NCBI RefSeq assembly: GCF_010550245.1
Contig: NZ_JAAGLU010000014.1
Coordinates: forward strand, 168,154-232,153
Source of the DNA: Streptomyces sp. SID12501
Lineage (GTDB): Bacteria > Actinomycetota > Actinomycetes > Streptomycetales > Streptomycetaceae
Reading direction: 5' to 3'
DNA: 64,000 bases
Under the pieces are notes generated by a model. The model searched no databases and had not been told where the DNA came from. It saw only the letters and a program-made list of their open reading frames with translations. This document shows positions 17,385-25,846 of this stretch, piece after piece. Position 1 is the stretch's first letter. The number at the start of each line of letters is the position of its first letter. Both the position numbers and the translations under genes were made by a program.

Positions 17385-17585
17385 CCTCCAAGGCTACCGG
17401 TGCCGGGTCGGCGCTCACTACTCGGTATTTCCATACGCACCTTGTGTAGCCATTTGCCCGAAATGTTGATGTATCCGAGTGGCGTCAAAGGAAGGCGGTC
17501 GGCTTCCCTGAACGAGTCGGGCGGCAGTGCCTGGTTGACTCGAATCCCTTGCGGTGAAGGGGACTTGGGGCGGGGTCGTCCACAG

Positions 17586-17887
17586 TAATCCACACCCGGG
17601 AAAAGTTATCCACAGGCTGTGCGAAAGATCTGTGGATTACTGAAGTGATCATTTCGAAAGGTGTCCGCGGGATGGCCAATTCCCGAAGCAAACCACCCTA
17701 ACGCCCACTTTCGAGTGGAAATGCGTAACCCCGGGGAGTTACGCCAGGGAAACGAGTGGACGAAGGGTGGCATGCCGGGCTGTGGACGAGTCGACGGCCT
17801 GTAGGGAGATTTGTCGACAGACCGGTGTTCCGTTGTCGACTTGTCCCCAGGTCGAGAAGCCAGCCTGTGGATAACTTCTGTGGATAA
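17586..17887. promoter_or_regulatory. DnaA-box cluster in the serS-pheA gap
   Basis: Within 302 bases I find three perfect TTATCCACA boxes (17606-17614; on the other strand 17866-17874 and 17879-17887, 13 bp apart) and single-mismatch boxes at 17586-17594 and 17631-17639 (TAATCCACA, opposite orientations), 17781-17789 (TGTGGACGA) and 17841-17849 (TTGTCCCCA). The ~550-base gap between serS and pheA has no protein-like frame. Either a DnaA titration site or DnaA control of the serS promoter would fit. Confidence 0.65.
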
Positions 17888-17931
17888 CGGAAATCGGCTG
17901 GTAGGACCGGCCTGAAGGGCCGAAGGACCGG

Positions 17932-18864
17932 CTAGAAGCGGCCGTCCTGGCAACGAGCCACCCAGTCGGCGGCCGTCACGAACTCCTCGTCGGACGTCCC
18001 CGGCAGGGGAGCGCGCACGTCCTCCACGCCGATGTCCGCACGCGGGTACGAACCCAGGTACCGCACCTTGAGACAGATCCGCCTGAGCCCCATCAGGGCC
18101 TCGGCGACCTTCCGGTCGGAAATGTGGCCCTCGGCGTCAATGGCGAAGCAGTAGTTGCCGATGCCCTGTCCGGTCGGCCGGGACTGGAGCAGCATCAGGT
18201 TGACGCCCCGCACCGCGAACTCGCCCAGCAGATCACGCAGTCCACCGGGGTGGTCGTCGCGCTGCCAGATGACGACGGACGTCTTGTCGGCGCCGGTCGG
18301 CGCGGCGGGCCGGGCGGGCCTGCCCACCAGGACGAACCGCGTCTGCGCGTTCTCCGCGTCGTGGATGCCGGTCTCCAGCGCGGTGAGGCCGTACCGGGCG
18401 GCGGCGAACTCACCCGCGAAGGCGGCGTCGTACCGGCCCTCCTGCACCAGCCGGGCACCGTCCGCGTTCGAGGCGGACGACTCCCAGACCACGTCCGGGA
18501 GGTTGACCTTCATCCAGTTGCGGATCTGCGACTGCGCGGCCGGATGGGCGGTGACGGTCTTGATCTCCGACAGCTTGGTGCCCGGTCTGACCAGCAGCGC
18601 GAAGGTGATCGACAGCAGCACCTCGCGGTAGATCATCAGCGGGGAGCCCGCGACCAGCTCGTCGAGCGTGGTGGTGATACCGCCCTCGACGGAGTTCTCG
18701 ATCGGCACGAACGCGGCCTCGACCTCACCGCTGCGCACCGCGTCGAGCGTGGCCGGCACGGACACCATCGGGATCAGCTCTCGGGTGGCCGACTCCGGAA
18801 GCGTGCGCAGGGCAACTTCGGTGAAGGTGCCCTCGGGGCCGAGATACGCGTAGCTGGCTGGCAT
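17932..18864 (-). CDS. pheA: Prephenate dehydratase
   Basis: 310 residues. The catalytic PDT domain starts SYAYLGPEGTFTEVAL and contains FVPIENSVEGGI and the active-site TRF triplet in NAQTRFVLVG. A C-terminal ACT domain begins near residue 200 with GGLRDLLGEFAVRGVN, and QSRPTG takes the position of the phenylalanine-binding ESRP motif. It converts prephenate to phenylpyruvate for phenylalanine synthesis and should be feedback-inhibited through ACT. It is a stand-alone PDT without chorismate mutase, as usual in actinobacteria. Confidence 0.96.
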   Translation of the reverse strand: MPASYAYLGPEGTFTEVALRTLPESATRELIPMVSVPATLDAVRSGEVEAAFVPIENSVEGGITTTLDELVAGSPLMIYREVLLSITFALLVRPGTKLSEIKTVTAHPAAQSQIRNWMKVNLPDVVWESSASNADGARLVQEGRYDAAFAGEFAAARYGLTALETGIHDAENAQTRFVLVGRPARPAAPTGADKTSVVIWQRDDHPGGLRDLLGEFAVRGVNLMLLQSRPTGQGIGNYCFAIDAEGHISDRKVAEALMGLRRICLKVRYLGSYPRADIGVEDVRAPLPGTSDEEFVTAADWVARCQDGRF

Positions 18865-18885
18865 GACCTCACCCTAATGGCCCCC

Positions 18886-19072
18886 AGGGCCTGTCCGGCG
18901 GCTCACGCCAGGGACGCGGGGCTTGGCACGCCCATCTGCGGCGTTGTCGTCGGTTGCCAACGCTCCGCGTTGACGCCCTCCTCCGCCTTGCAGCTGCACG
19001 CACCAAGCCCCGCTCACGTGTGCCGATAAGGCGCCGCTGCTTTCCCCCGACCTGATCCGCCGGACAGGCCCT
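18886..19072. mobile_element. MITE-like element with 16-bp perfect terminal inverted repeats
   Basis: AGGGCCTGTCCGGCGG at 18886-18901 recurs as its exact reverse complement at 19057-19072, enclosing 187 bp. The interior encodes nothing convincing. From memory, its text (around GGCGTTGTCGTCGGTTGCC) is a common dispersed repeat of Streptomyces chromosomes. It lies between pheA and the terminator of dtpA. It probably spreads using a transposase supplied in trans. Confidence 0.65.
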
Positions 19073-19125
19073 TGCCGAACCCGGTGCGCGCTTCCCGACC
19101 CCACCGCCACGAGGGGTGACAGGGG

Positions 19126-19162
19126 CCCAGCCGGTGTGCTGTGGACCCGGACACCGGCTGGG
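19126..19162 (-). terminator. Terminator hairpin after dtpA
   Basis: Perfect 12-bp arms CCCAGCCGGTGT / ACACCGGCTGGG with a 13-base loop, lying 12 bases beyond the dtpA stop codon. There is no T run, typical of high-GC actinobacteria. Confidence 0.7.
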
Positions 19163-19173
19163 AACCGGCCGCG

Positions 19174-20484
19174 TCACCCCTCCAGCAGCTGCTGCCCCAC
19201 GTACTCGCCCTCGCCCGCCCCGCCCGGCACGGCGAACAGTCCGCTCGACTCGTGCCGGATGAACGTGGACAGCGCGTCGCCCCGGTCGAGCTTGCGCTGG
19301 ACGGGGACGAAACCGCGCAGCGGGTCGGCCTGCCAGCAGACGAAGAGGAGCCCCGCGTCGGGCGTCCCGTCCGCGCCGATCCCGTCGTGGAAGGAGAACG
19401 GGCGCCGCAGGATGGCAGCGCCCCCGTTCTCGTCGGGGCGGGTGATCCGGGAGTGCGCGTTGATGGGGACCACCAGATCGCCGTTGGCGTCGACCTTCTC
19501 CAGGTCCATCGCGGTCGTCTCAAAACCGCCGCTGAGCGGCGCCCCGTTCGACTTCTTCCGCCCGACGACGTCCTCCTGCTGCTTGACCGACAGCTGCTCC
19601 CAGTCGTCGAGAAGCATGCGGATACGGCGTACGACGGCATAGGAGCCGTTCGCCATCCAGGACGGTTCGCCGGAGGAGGGCACGAAGATGCGCTTGTCGA
19701 AGTCGGCCTCGGACGGCTTCGGGTTGCGGGTGCCGTCCATCTGGCCCATCAGGTTGCGGGCGGTCATCGGCCGGCCGGTGGCGCCCGGCGACCGGTTGAA
19801 GCCGTTCATCTGCCAGCGGACCCGGGCCGCGCTGCCCGCGTCCTTCTGGATCGCGCGCAGGGCGTGAAAGGCGACAAGGGCGTCGTTGGCGCCGATCTGC
19901 ACCCACAGATCGCCGTTGCTGCGGGCCTTGTCGAGGTGGTCGGAGGAGAACTCGGGCAGCGGATCGAGCGCCGCCGGGCGCTGCTTCTCCAGGCCGGTGC
20001 GGGCGAAGAAGCCGTATCCGAAGCCGAAGGTGACCGTCAGGGACGAAGGGCCCGCGTCCCGGGCGACATCCGTGTCGTCGTGCGCGGCGCCCTCGCCCGC
20101 CATGAGCCGCTGGGCGGTGTCGGACCAGCGGCGCAGCAGCGCGGCGGCCTCGGTGCGGCCGGCGCCTGCGGCCAGGTCGAAGGCGACGAGGTGGCCGCTG
20201 GCCTGGAGGCCCTCGGTGATGCCCGGCTGATGTTTCCCGTGAAACATTGCCATGTCCGCGCCCACCGAAGTGAGCGCCGGGGACTGGCCGGAGGCGCCGG
20301 AGCCGGAGTCGCCTTCGGAGGAACCGACGGCATAGCCGGTGGCTCCGCCCGCCGCACCGAGCACGAGCCCGGTGGCGCCGGCGGTGCCGAGCAGCCGCCG
20401 ACGCGAGATCCCCTGTTCGCCGTTCTCCTGGGCACTTCCCACGGCGTTCGCCTTCTTGTCTTCCTTGGTGGACTGGTCAGCCAT
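19174..20484 (-). CDS. dtpA: Dye-decolourising heme peroxidase, Tat-exported (DtpA/EfeB type)
   Basis: 436 residues. The N-terminus has a twin-arginine signal ISRRRLLGTAGATGLVLGA. The Dyp signature GXXDG is present as GQMDGTRNP with the distal Asp, the proximal heme His falls in INAHSRITRP, and conserved Arg residues follow in VVRRIRML. In Streptomyces lividans the homologue DtpA works with copper-handling partners and the copper radical oxidase GlxA during morphological development (established for that organism). Here the gene is last in a run ycnI-sco-ecuC-copCD-dtpA and begins 8 bases after copCD, so it is co-transcribed. A near-perfect parS sequence lies within the coding region. Confidence 0.92.
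   Translation of the reverse strand: MADQSTKEDKKANAVGSAQENGEQGISRRRLLGTAGATGLVLGAAGGATGYAVGSSEGDSGSGASGQSPALTSVGADMAMFHGKHQPGITEGLQASGHLVAFDLAAGAGRTEAAALLRRWSDTAQRLMAGEGAAHDDTDVARDAGPSSLTVTFGFGYGFFARTGLEKQRPAALDPLPEFSSDHLDKARSNGDLWVQIGANDALVAFHALRAIQKDAGSAARVRWQMNGFNRSPGATGRPMTARNLMGQMDGTRNPKPSEADFDKRIFVPSSGEPSWMANGSYAVVRRIRMLLDDWEQLSVKQQEDVVGRKKSNGAPLSGGFETTAMDLEKVDANGDLVVPINAHSRITRPDENGGAAILRRPFSFHDGIGADGTPDAGLLFVCWQADPLRGFVPVQRKLDRGDALSTFIRHESSGLFAVPGGAGEGEYVGQQLLEG
20232..20245. promoter_or_regulatory. Near-perfect parS (one mismatch) inside dtpA
   Basis: GTTTCCCGTGAAAC differs from the parS consensus GTTTCACGTGAAAC at one base, and the flanks extend the dyad (ATGTTTC...GAAACAT). It encodes the MFHGK region of DtpA. 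ParB binding at this variant is uncertain. Confidence 0.5.
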
Positions 20485-20492
20485 GGTGCGAT

Positions 20493-22466
20493 TCAGCCGA
20501 TCTGCGCGTTCTTGTCGACGGTCACTTGGTCGATGTCGGAGGTCCGCACGGTCACGGCGATCTTCCAGTCGCCGGCCATGGGGATCTGGATCTCGTTCGC
20601 CGTCCAGTGTCCGGTGGCGACGCGGTCCGGGTTCACGGTCAGCGGCCCGATCTTCTTGGCGGTGAGAGTGAAGGCGACCTTCACCTCGGGCACGTCGAAC
20701 GCCCTGCCGTTGGTCCGTTCCACGTACACGTGCATGACGTTGCCGCCGACGCGGGCGGGGTTGATGTCGAGCCGCACGAGGCCCTTGCCGTCCTGGCCGC
20801 CGGTGTCGAAGGGCATGTCCAGGGTCAGCGCGCCCGTCCCGTCGGAGTCCGCGTCCGAGGAGGAAGGAGACGAGGAGGACGACGCCGAGGTGGCGGCCTT
20901 GGCCTCCTCCTCCGTACGGCCCGGCTCGGTGGACGTCAGCACGGTCGTGACGGCGAGCAGGACGACGGCGACGCCCGCCTCGGCGAGCACCGAGCGGCGC
21001 AGCCCCGAGCGCAGGGGGTCGGCGTTGCGCAGCCGCTTCAGCCGCGCGGTGTCGACGGCGGCCCGCTGCCGGTCGAGCTGGGCGGCCCGCTTGGCGCCCC
21101 CGCCCTTGGCGGCTGCGGCGACCGGTTCCTCAGCGCTCTCCGTATCCTCGTCCGCCGCCGCCTCGGCCGGGGCGGTCTCCGGCAACTGGGCGGTCCAGCG
21201 GCGCGAAATGAAGGCGATGCCGACGAGGACGACCACCAGGCCGATCTTGACGAGCAGCAGTTGTCCGTACGAGGTGTCGGTGAGCGCCGACCAGGAGCCG
21301 AGCTGGCGCCAGGACTGGTAGATGCCGGTCGCGACCAGCGCCAGCACACTGCCGAAGGCGACGCGCGAGAAGCGGCGTACGGCCGAACCCTCGATCGGGG
21401 CGTCCGCGGGCGCCCGGAACAGTGCGACCAGGAGCGCCGAGAGCCCGCCGAGCCAGACGGCGACGGCGATCAGATGGAGCACGTCGACGGGCATCGCGAT
21501 GTCGGGCTGGAGGCCGGTCGAGGCGTGTTCGGCCAGCGCCCAGGTGGCGGCCAGGCCGATCGCCACGACACCGCCGCCGATGCCGAGCCCGAAGGTGAGG
21601 TCGCGCCGCGCGGAACTGTCGTCCAGCTCTTCCCCCTCTTCCCCGTCCTCGTGATCCTCTGTGGACTCCGTCTCGGGCCTGGCGTACGCCCCGAAGAGGA
21701 CCGCGATGAACAGCGCGCCGGCCGCGAGCAGCAGCAGCCGGGAGACGAGAGCGGCGCCCGTCTTGGTCTGGAGGACGTCTGTGAGGAGGCCCAGGTCGAA
21801 GATGTCGCCGACCTTGCCGGAGCCGGTGTACGAGCCGCGCATCAGCAGCAGCGCGAGCGTGGCCGCGGTCATCGCGAGCCACCCGGAGACGACGAGCCGT
21901 TGCAGTGCCCGTACGCCGGAGCCGCGCTGCCAGCAGGCGAGGACGAAGGCGGCGCCGCCGACCATGACGATGAAGCCCGCGTACGAGACGTACCGGCCGA
22001 AGCCGTAGAGGGCGCCGACGACCCCGCCGCCCGCCGTCTGGTCGGAGACCGAGACGGAGGTGACGGAGGGGGCGCCGATGGAGAAGGTGAAGGCGCCGGC
22101 GACGGGGTGGCTGTCCGCCGAGACGACCTGGTAGGCGACGGTGTACGTGCCGTCGGGCAGCCCGGCGTGGAGCGGGACGCCGTACGTCGTGCCGCTCAGC
22201 TCGGTCGCCTTGCCGGTGTCGACGCGCTTGCCCTTGGGGTCGAGCACGCGGAACGCGCCGTCGGAGAGTGCGACCTTCTCGGAGAAGGTCAGCGTCACCT
22301 GGGTCGGGGCCTTGTCGACCACCACACCCTGCTGCGGGGCGCTGCCGGTGAGCGCGGCGTGTGCGGAGACCGGCGCGGCGCCGGCCAGCCCGGCGAGCAG
22401 CGCGGCGGCGACCGCGAGGAACAGCAGCACCAGGGGCCGCAGGCGCGGGGCGATGGTCTGTGTCAC
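20493..22466 (-). CDS. CopC-CopD fusion, copper import/resistance membrane protein
   Basis: 657 residues from GTG 22464-22466. After a signal peptide comes a CopC domain starting AHAALTGSAPQQG, whose first His after cleavage is the usual Cu(II) ligand, through to residue ~125. About eight transmembrane segments of the CopD/YcnJ type follow (residues ~145-400). The rest is a charged linker (many Glu/Asp and Ala), another membrane span near 490-510, and a C-terminal YtkA-like beta domain (from ~545). CopC binds copper outside and CopD is thought to move it across the membrane. Downstream of ecuC (19-bp gap) and upstream of dtpA (8-bp gap). Confidence 0.88.
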   Translation of the reverse strand: MTQTIAPRLRPLVLLFLAVAAALLAGLAGAAPVSAHAALTGSAPQQGVVVDKAPTQVTLTFSEKVALSDGAFRVLDPKGKRVDTGKATELSGTTYGVPLHAGLPDGTYTVAYQVVSADSHPVAGAFTFSIGAPSVTSVSVSDQTAGGGVVGALYGFGRYVSYAGFIVMVGGAAFVLACWQRGSGVRALQRLVVSGWLAMTAATLALLLMRGSYTGSGKVGDIFDLGLLTDVLQTKTGAALVSRLLLLAAGALFIAVLFGAYARPETESTEDHEDGEEGEELDDSSARRDLTFGLGIGGGVVAIGLAATWALAEHASTGLQPDIAMPVDVLHLIAVAVWLGGLSALLVALFRAPADAPIEGSAVRRFSRVAFGSVLALVATGIYQSWRQLGSWSALTDTSYGQLLLVKIGLVVVLVGIAFISRRWTAQLPETAPAEAAADEDTESAEEPVAAAAKGGGAKRAAQLDRQRAAVDTARLKRLRNADPLRSGLRRSVLAEAGVAVVLLAVTTVLTSTEPGRTEEEAKAATSASSSSSPSSSDADSDGTGALTLDMPFDTGGQDGKGLVRLDINPARVGGNVMHVYVERTNGRAFDVPEVKVAFTLTAKKIGPLTVNPDRVATGHWTANEIQIPMAGDWKIAVTVRTSDIDQVTVDKNAQIG

Positions 22467-22485
22467 GGTGGTCCCTCCCTCGGTC

Positions 22486-22974
22486 TCAGTGTCCGGTCTT
22501 CGGGTTGTACGTCGCGGACTTCACCGGCATCTCGACGGTGATCGGCGAGGTTTTGGCAAAGTGCAGCTGGACGGAGATCTTCTCGCCCTCTCGCGGCTTG
22601 CGCTTGAGCTGCTCGAACATCAGATGGTCGCCGCCGCTCCGCAGGACGAGTTCGCCGTGGGCCGGGATGTCGAGGCGCTCGGCCTCCTCCATGGTCTGCC
22701 CGACGGTCTTGTGCACGGTCACCTCGCCCGCGACAGAACTGGTGACGCGGGTGAGCACGTCACCGGCGGCGCCCTTGTTGGTGATGACGAGGAATCCGGC
22801 GGCCATGGAGTCCGAGACGGGCTGCGGCATGTAGGCGGAGCCGACGGACAGGCCGGCGCCGGCGCTGTCGTCGTCGGACCCGGAGCCCGAACTCCCGCAC
22901 CCGGTGAGGACGAGTACGAGTGCTCCGGCGAGCGCCGCGGCCGTCGCGACGGACAGCCGCCTCGCGGGCTTCAT
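22486..22974 (-). CDS. ecuC: Extracellular copper chaperone, PCuAC family lipoprotein
   Basis: 163 codons. The lipobox is LVLTGCGSS, so it is anchored to the outer face of the membrane. The PCuAC Cu(I) ligands are visible: Met in GSAYMPQPVSDSM, His in VTVHKTV with Met in GQTMEEA, and His/Met in GGDHLMFEQ. PCuAC proteins deliver copper to Sco or to cytochrome oxidase. In S. lividans the ECuC protein passes Cu(I) to Sco. The gene lies 23 bp after sco. Confidence 0.9.
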   Translation of the reverse strand: MKPARRLSVATAAALAGALVLVLTGCGSSGSGSDDDSAGAGLSVGSAYMPQPVSDSMAAGFLVITNKGAAGDVLTRVTSSVAGEVTVHKTVGQTMEEAERLDIPAHGELVLRSGGDHLMFEQLKRKPREGEKISVQLHFAKTSPITVEMPVKSATYNPKTGH

Positions 22975-22997
22975 GAACCTCGCGGGCCTCGCGGGCC

Positions 22998-23651
22998 TCA
23001 CGGGTTCTGCCCCTTGATGATCTTGGGGAGGTCCTTGATGTAGTCGTCGACGGTGGCGTCCTCGCCGTACAGGACATAGCCGCCGTCGGTCTTCGGGGAG
23101 AACGCGATGACCTGGGTCCCGTGCATCGAGATCGTCTTGCCGTTCTTGTCCTTCGACGTCGGCTCGACGGAGATGCCGAGGGTGCGGGCGCCCGCCTGGA
23201 TGGTGGCGAAGTCGCCGGTCAGGCCGACCACCTGGGGGTCGATGCCCTTGAGCCACTTGCCCAGCGCGGCCGGGGTGTCCCGCTTCGGGTCGGTGGTGAC
23301 GAACACGATGCGGAGCTTGTCCTGGTCTGCCCTGGACAGCTTCGTCTTGGCGACGGCGATGTTGCTCATCGTCAGCGGGCAGACGTCGGGGCAGTTGGTG
23401 TAGCCGAAGTAGACGAGCGTGGGCCGGCCCTTGGTCTCCGCGCGGAAGTCGTACGGCTTGCCCTGGGTGTCGGTGAGGACGAGGTCGGGCTTCTCGAACG
23501 GCTGGTCGAGGATCGTGGCCGCCTTGTCCGAGCCGGGCTCGACGGAGACATCGGCGACGGACTGGTTGGAGTCGTCGCCGCTGCCGCAGGCGGAGAGGGT
23601 CAGGGTGGCCGCGACGAGCAGGGCGGACGCGGCGAACAGCTTCTTGCGCAT
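22998..23651 (-). CDS. sco: Sco1/SenC copper chaperone lipoprotein
   Basis: 217 residues with a lipobox LTLSACGSG. The thioredoxin-like Sco fold has the copper-binding Cys pair in YFGYTNCPDVCPLTM (CxxxC) and the distal His in ISMHGTQVIAF. In Streptomyces, Sco supplies copper to cytochrome oxidase and supports maturation of the radical oxidase GlxA. It is in the middle of the copper operon, upstream of ecuC. Confidence 0.93.
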   Translation of the reverse strand: MRKKLFAASALLVAATLTLSACGSGDDSNQSVADVSVEPGSDKAATILDQPFEKPDLVLTDTQGKPYDFRAETKGRPTLVYFGYTNCPDVCPLTMSNIAVAKTKLSRADQDKLRIVFVTTDPKRDTPAALGKWLKGIDPQVVGLTGDFATIQAGARTLGISVEPTSKDKNGKTISMHGTQVIAFSPKTDGGYVLYGEDATVDDYIKDLPKIIKGQNP

Positions 23652-23771
23652 AAGGAGAGTTCCCGAAGGTGTTGTTCGTGGAAGGTTCGGCGCGCACCCA
23701 GGGGTGTACGGGACACCGGAGGCGTACGGGACAACCGCACGCCCCCGGTGCGCACCGGAGGTGAGCGGGTG

Positions 23772-24512
23772 TCAGACGGTGGTGCGGCGACGGCCGGCCA
23801 CGCCGTACGCCACGCCCGCGACACCGACGACGATGCCCACGACGCCGAGTACGCGCGCGGTGGTGTCGCTGCTGTCGGCGGCCTCGGCGACGGTGGTCGT
23901 GGTCTTCGCGGCGGCCTGCTCGGCGGGCTCCGCGGAGGCCGTGGATGCCGCCGAGCCGCCGTGGTGGTCCTCGGTGGCGGCGGACAGGGCGAGCACCGGA
24001 GCGGGGTTGTCGGGCTCCTCGGCGCCGTCCTTCTGGACCTCGATCCAGCGGACGACCTCCTTGTTGGAGTACGTCTGGAGCGCCTTGAAGACGAGTTCGT
24101 CGGTGTCCTCGGGCAGCTGGCCGAGGGACAGCGGGAACTTCTGGAAGAAGCCGGCCCGGATGCCCTTGCCGTCGTCGGCGGTCCAGGTGACCTTGGAGAC
24201 GGCCTCGGTGATCTTCTCGCCGTGCATTTCGAGGGGCTTGGCCAACGTCGCCTTGGTGACCTTGGCGGTCCACCCGGGGATCGCCTCGGGCATCACCGAG
24301 GCGAGCGGGTGGTCGGTCGGGAAGCTGACCTCGAGCTTGGTGGTCGAGGCGTCGTCGCGCTCGTTCGGCACCTTGAAGTTGACGGTCGCGTAGCCGCCCT
24401 TGGCGGCGGTGCCCTCGGCCGACACGCTGACGTGCGCGAAGGCGGGGCCGGACAGGACGAGGACGGTGGCACCGGCGAGGACGCCGGTGGCGGCGATACG
24501 GGAAACCTTCAT
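23772..24512 (-). CDS. YcnI-like (DUF1775) copper-binding membrane protein
   Basis: 247 codons from the ATG at 24510-24512; upstream in-frame codons lack a better start. A signal peptide ends PAFAHVSVSAEG, so the mature protein starts with His, the Cu ligand of the YcnI/DUF1775 family together with the Trp of SKVTWTADDG. A Ser/Ala/Glu-rich linker and a C-terminal membrane anchor (VLGVVGIVVGVAGVAYGVAG, then RRR) follow. It heads the copper operon, probably an extracellular copper receptor; the gap to sco is 120 bp. Confidence 0.88.
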   Translation of the reverse strand: MKVSRIAATGVLAGATVLVLSGPAFAHVSVSAEGTAAKGGYATVNFKVPNERDDASTTKLEVSFPTDHPLASVMPEAIPGWTAKVTKATLAKPLEMHGEKITEAVSKVTWTADDGKGIRAGFFQKFPLSLGQLPEDTDELVFKALQTYSNKEVVRWIEVQKDGAEEPDNPAPVLALSAATEDHHGGSAASTASAEPAEQAAAKTTTTVAEAADSSDTTARVLGVVGIVVGVAGVAYGVAGRRRTTV

Positions 24513-24716
24513 GACGGAAGGCGCTCCACTTCGAGTGAGGTCCGACCCGACAGGCCGGAGAGGATCCGACAGATCGGAGACGAAGAGCAGGCGGAAGGGG
24601 GACGCGTGTGCGAAACGACGCACACACGCGCGTGCCGCACGACGGCGGCCCTTCCTCGGACTCGGACCCTCGGATCCGAAGACCCTGGGTACCCGATGGG
24701 GAGCGGTCGCGTCGTG

Positions 24717-25595
24717 TCAGGCGGCGAGCACGAGCGGGGCGGCCGGCGGACCGCGCCGGATCACCGTGTGCTGGAGCTCGGTGGCGGACGGCCCGAGGGG
24801 TACGAGGGTCCACGCGCGCGGTGCGTGCGGCGCCGTACCGGGCGTACCCGGAAGGCCCGTGAGGAGTGCGCGCGCCAGCGCGAGCGCCCCGCGCAGGGAT
24901 CGTACGAGTGCCGCCTCGGCCACCCCGTGCGCCGACAGCCGCATCAGCCGCAGCAGAGCCAGGTCCCCGCGGCGCAGCAGCCAGCCGGTGGCGACGGCCG
25001 CGAGGAGGTGGCCGAGCAGCATGGGCAGCGTCGGCAGGAGGGAGACGAGGGAGGCGAGGGAGGCGACGGACCCGCCGGACGCGAGGGCGTCCGCCGTGTG
25101 GTTCATGGACCCCATGTCCATGCCGGTAGCGCTACCGCTACCGGTGCCCGCACCCGTAACGCCCGTACCGATCCGCGCGTCGGCGAGGATCCGCTGGGCC
25201 TGGGCCGGGCTGATCGCCGCGAGCGGCGCACCGCACAGCAGCCGGGCGGCCCGGGCGACCAGGGCTGTGTCCGTCGCGGTTGTCGTGGCCGCCGTGGAGG
25301 CCACCGCCGACGACGCGGTGTGCTGCCCCAGCCCGAACAGGGTGTGCAGGACGGTCTGGCCGACGGCCAGCAGGGTGACGATGCCCGGCAGTGATCGGGT
25401 CCGTCCGGCGAGCGGTGCCGCGCACGCGAGAACCCCGAGGAAACCGGCGCCCAGGGTCCACAGCGGAACGGAGGCGCAGGAGGCGAGGGTGTGACCGGCC
25501 CCGGCCAGCACGACACAGACCGCGGAGAACACCGCGGCCCTCAGCATCCGGAAGGCGCTTCCGGAGGGCGCTGTGCGCCGTCGGCGGGCAGTCAT
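24717..25595 (-). CDS. Membrane protein with Met/His-rich loop, unknown function
   Basis: 293 codons, Ala/Leu/Thr-rich, ATG at 25593-25595. Four to five hydrophobic segments: AVFSAVCVVLAGAGHTL, PLWTLGAGFLGVLACAAPLA, SLPGIVTLLAVGQTVLHTLFG, and LVSLLPTLPMLLGHLLAAVATGW. Between the third and fourth is a loop containing TGMDMGSMNHT, a Met/His cluster of the kind that binds Cu(I). Together with its place at the head of the copper gene run this suggests a copper-related membrane protein. Assignment is by inference only. Confidence 0.7.
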   Translation of the reverse strand: MTARRRRTAPSGSAFRMLRAAVFSAVCVVLAGAGHTLASCASVPLWTLGAGFLGVLACAAPLAGRTRSLPGIVTLLAVGQTVLHTLFGLGQHTASSAVASTAATTTATDTALVARAARLLCGAPLAAISPAQAQRILADARIGTGVTGAGTGSGSATGMDMGSMNHTADALASGGSVASLASLVSLLPTLPMLLGHLLAAVATGWLLRRGDLALLRLMRLSAHGVAEAALVRSLRGALALARALLTGLPGTPGTAPHAPRAWTLVPLGPSATELQHTVIRRGPPAAPLVLAA

Positions 25596-25846
25596 GGCGG
25601 GCTCATCATCGCACTGGCCCCACGCCACCCTTACGGCAGGTCCACAAGGTGGAGTGCGGTCGGCTACCGCCAGGTAAAACCGTGTACAACCGGAAGATCG
25701 CTTCTGTCGGTTGATGCACTACATACACCGATTGAAGCCCGAGACGCATCCCCCGTATGGGCGGCATCACGTCAACTGCGTGCTTACACACCGCCACTGG
25801 CGGCAATACGTACAGGTATGTCGAGCCGCGGCCTGGAGGCTGGAGC

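Noticed and set aside
17586..17887. The possibility that the DnaA-box cluster is oriC itself.
   Set aside because: dnaA, dnaN, gyrB and the larger array of boxes expected at a Streptomyces oriC are absent; the neighbours are serS and pheA.
19141..22541. Long + strand open frames opposite dtpA and copCD.
   Set aside because: Shadow frames: no motifs, Arg/Gly-rich products, and the opposite strand encodes proteins with intact catalytic residues.
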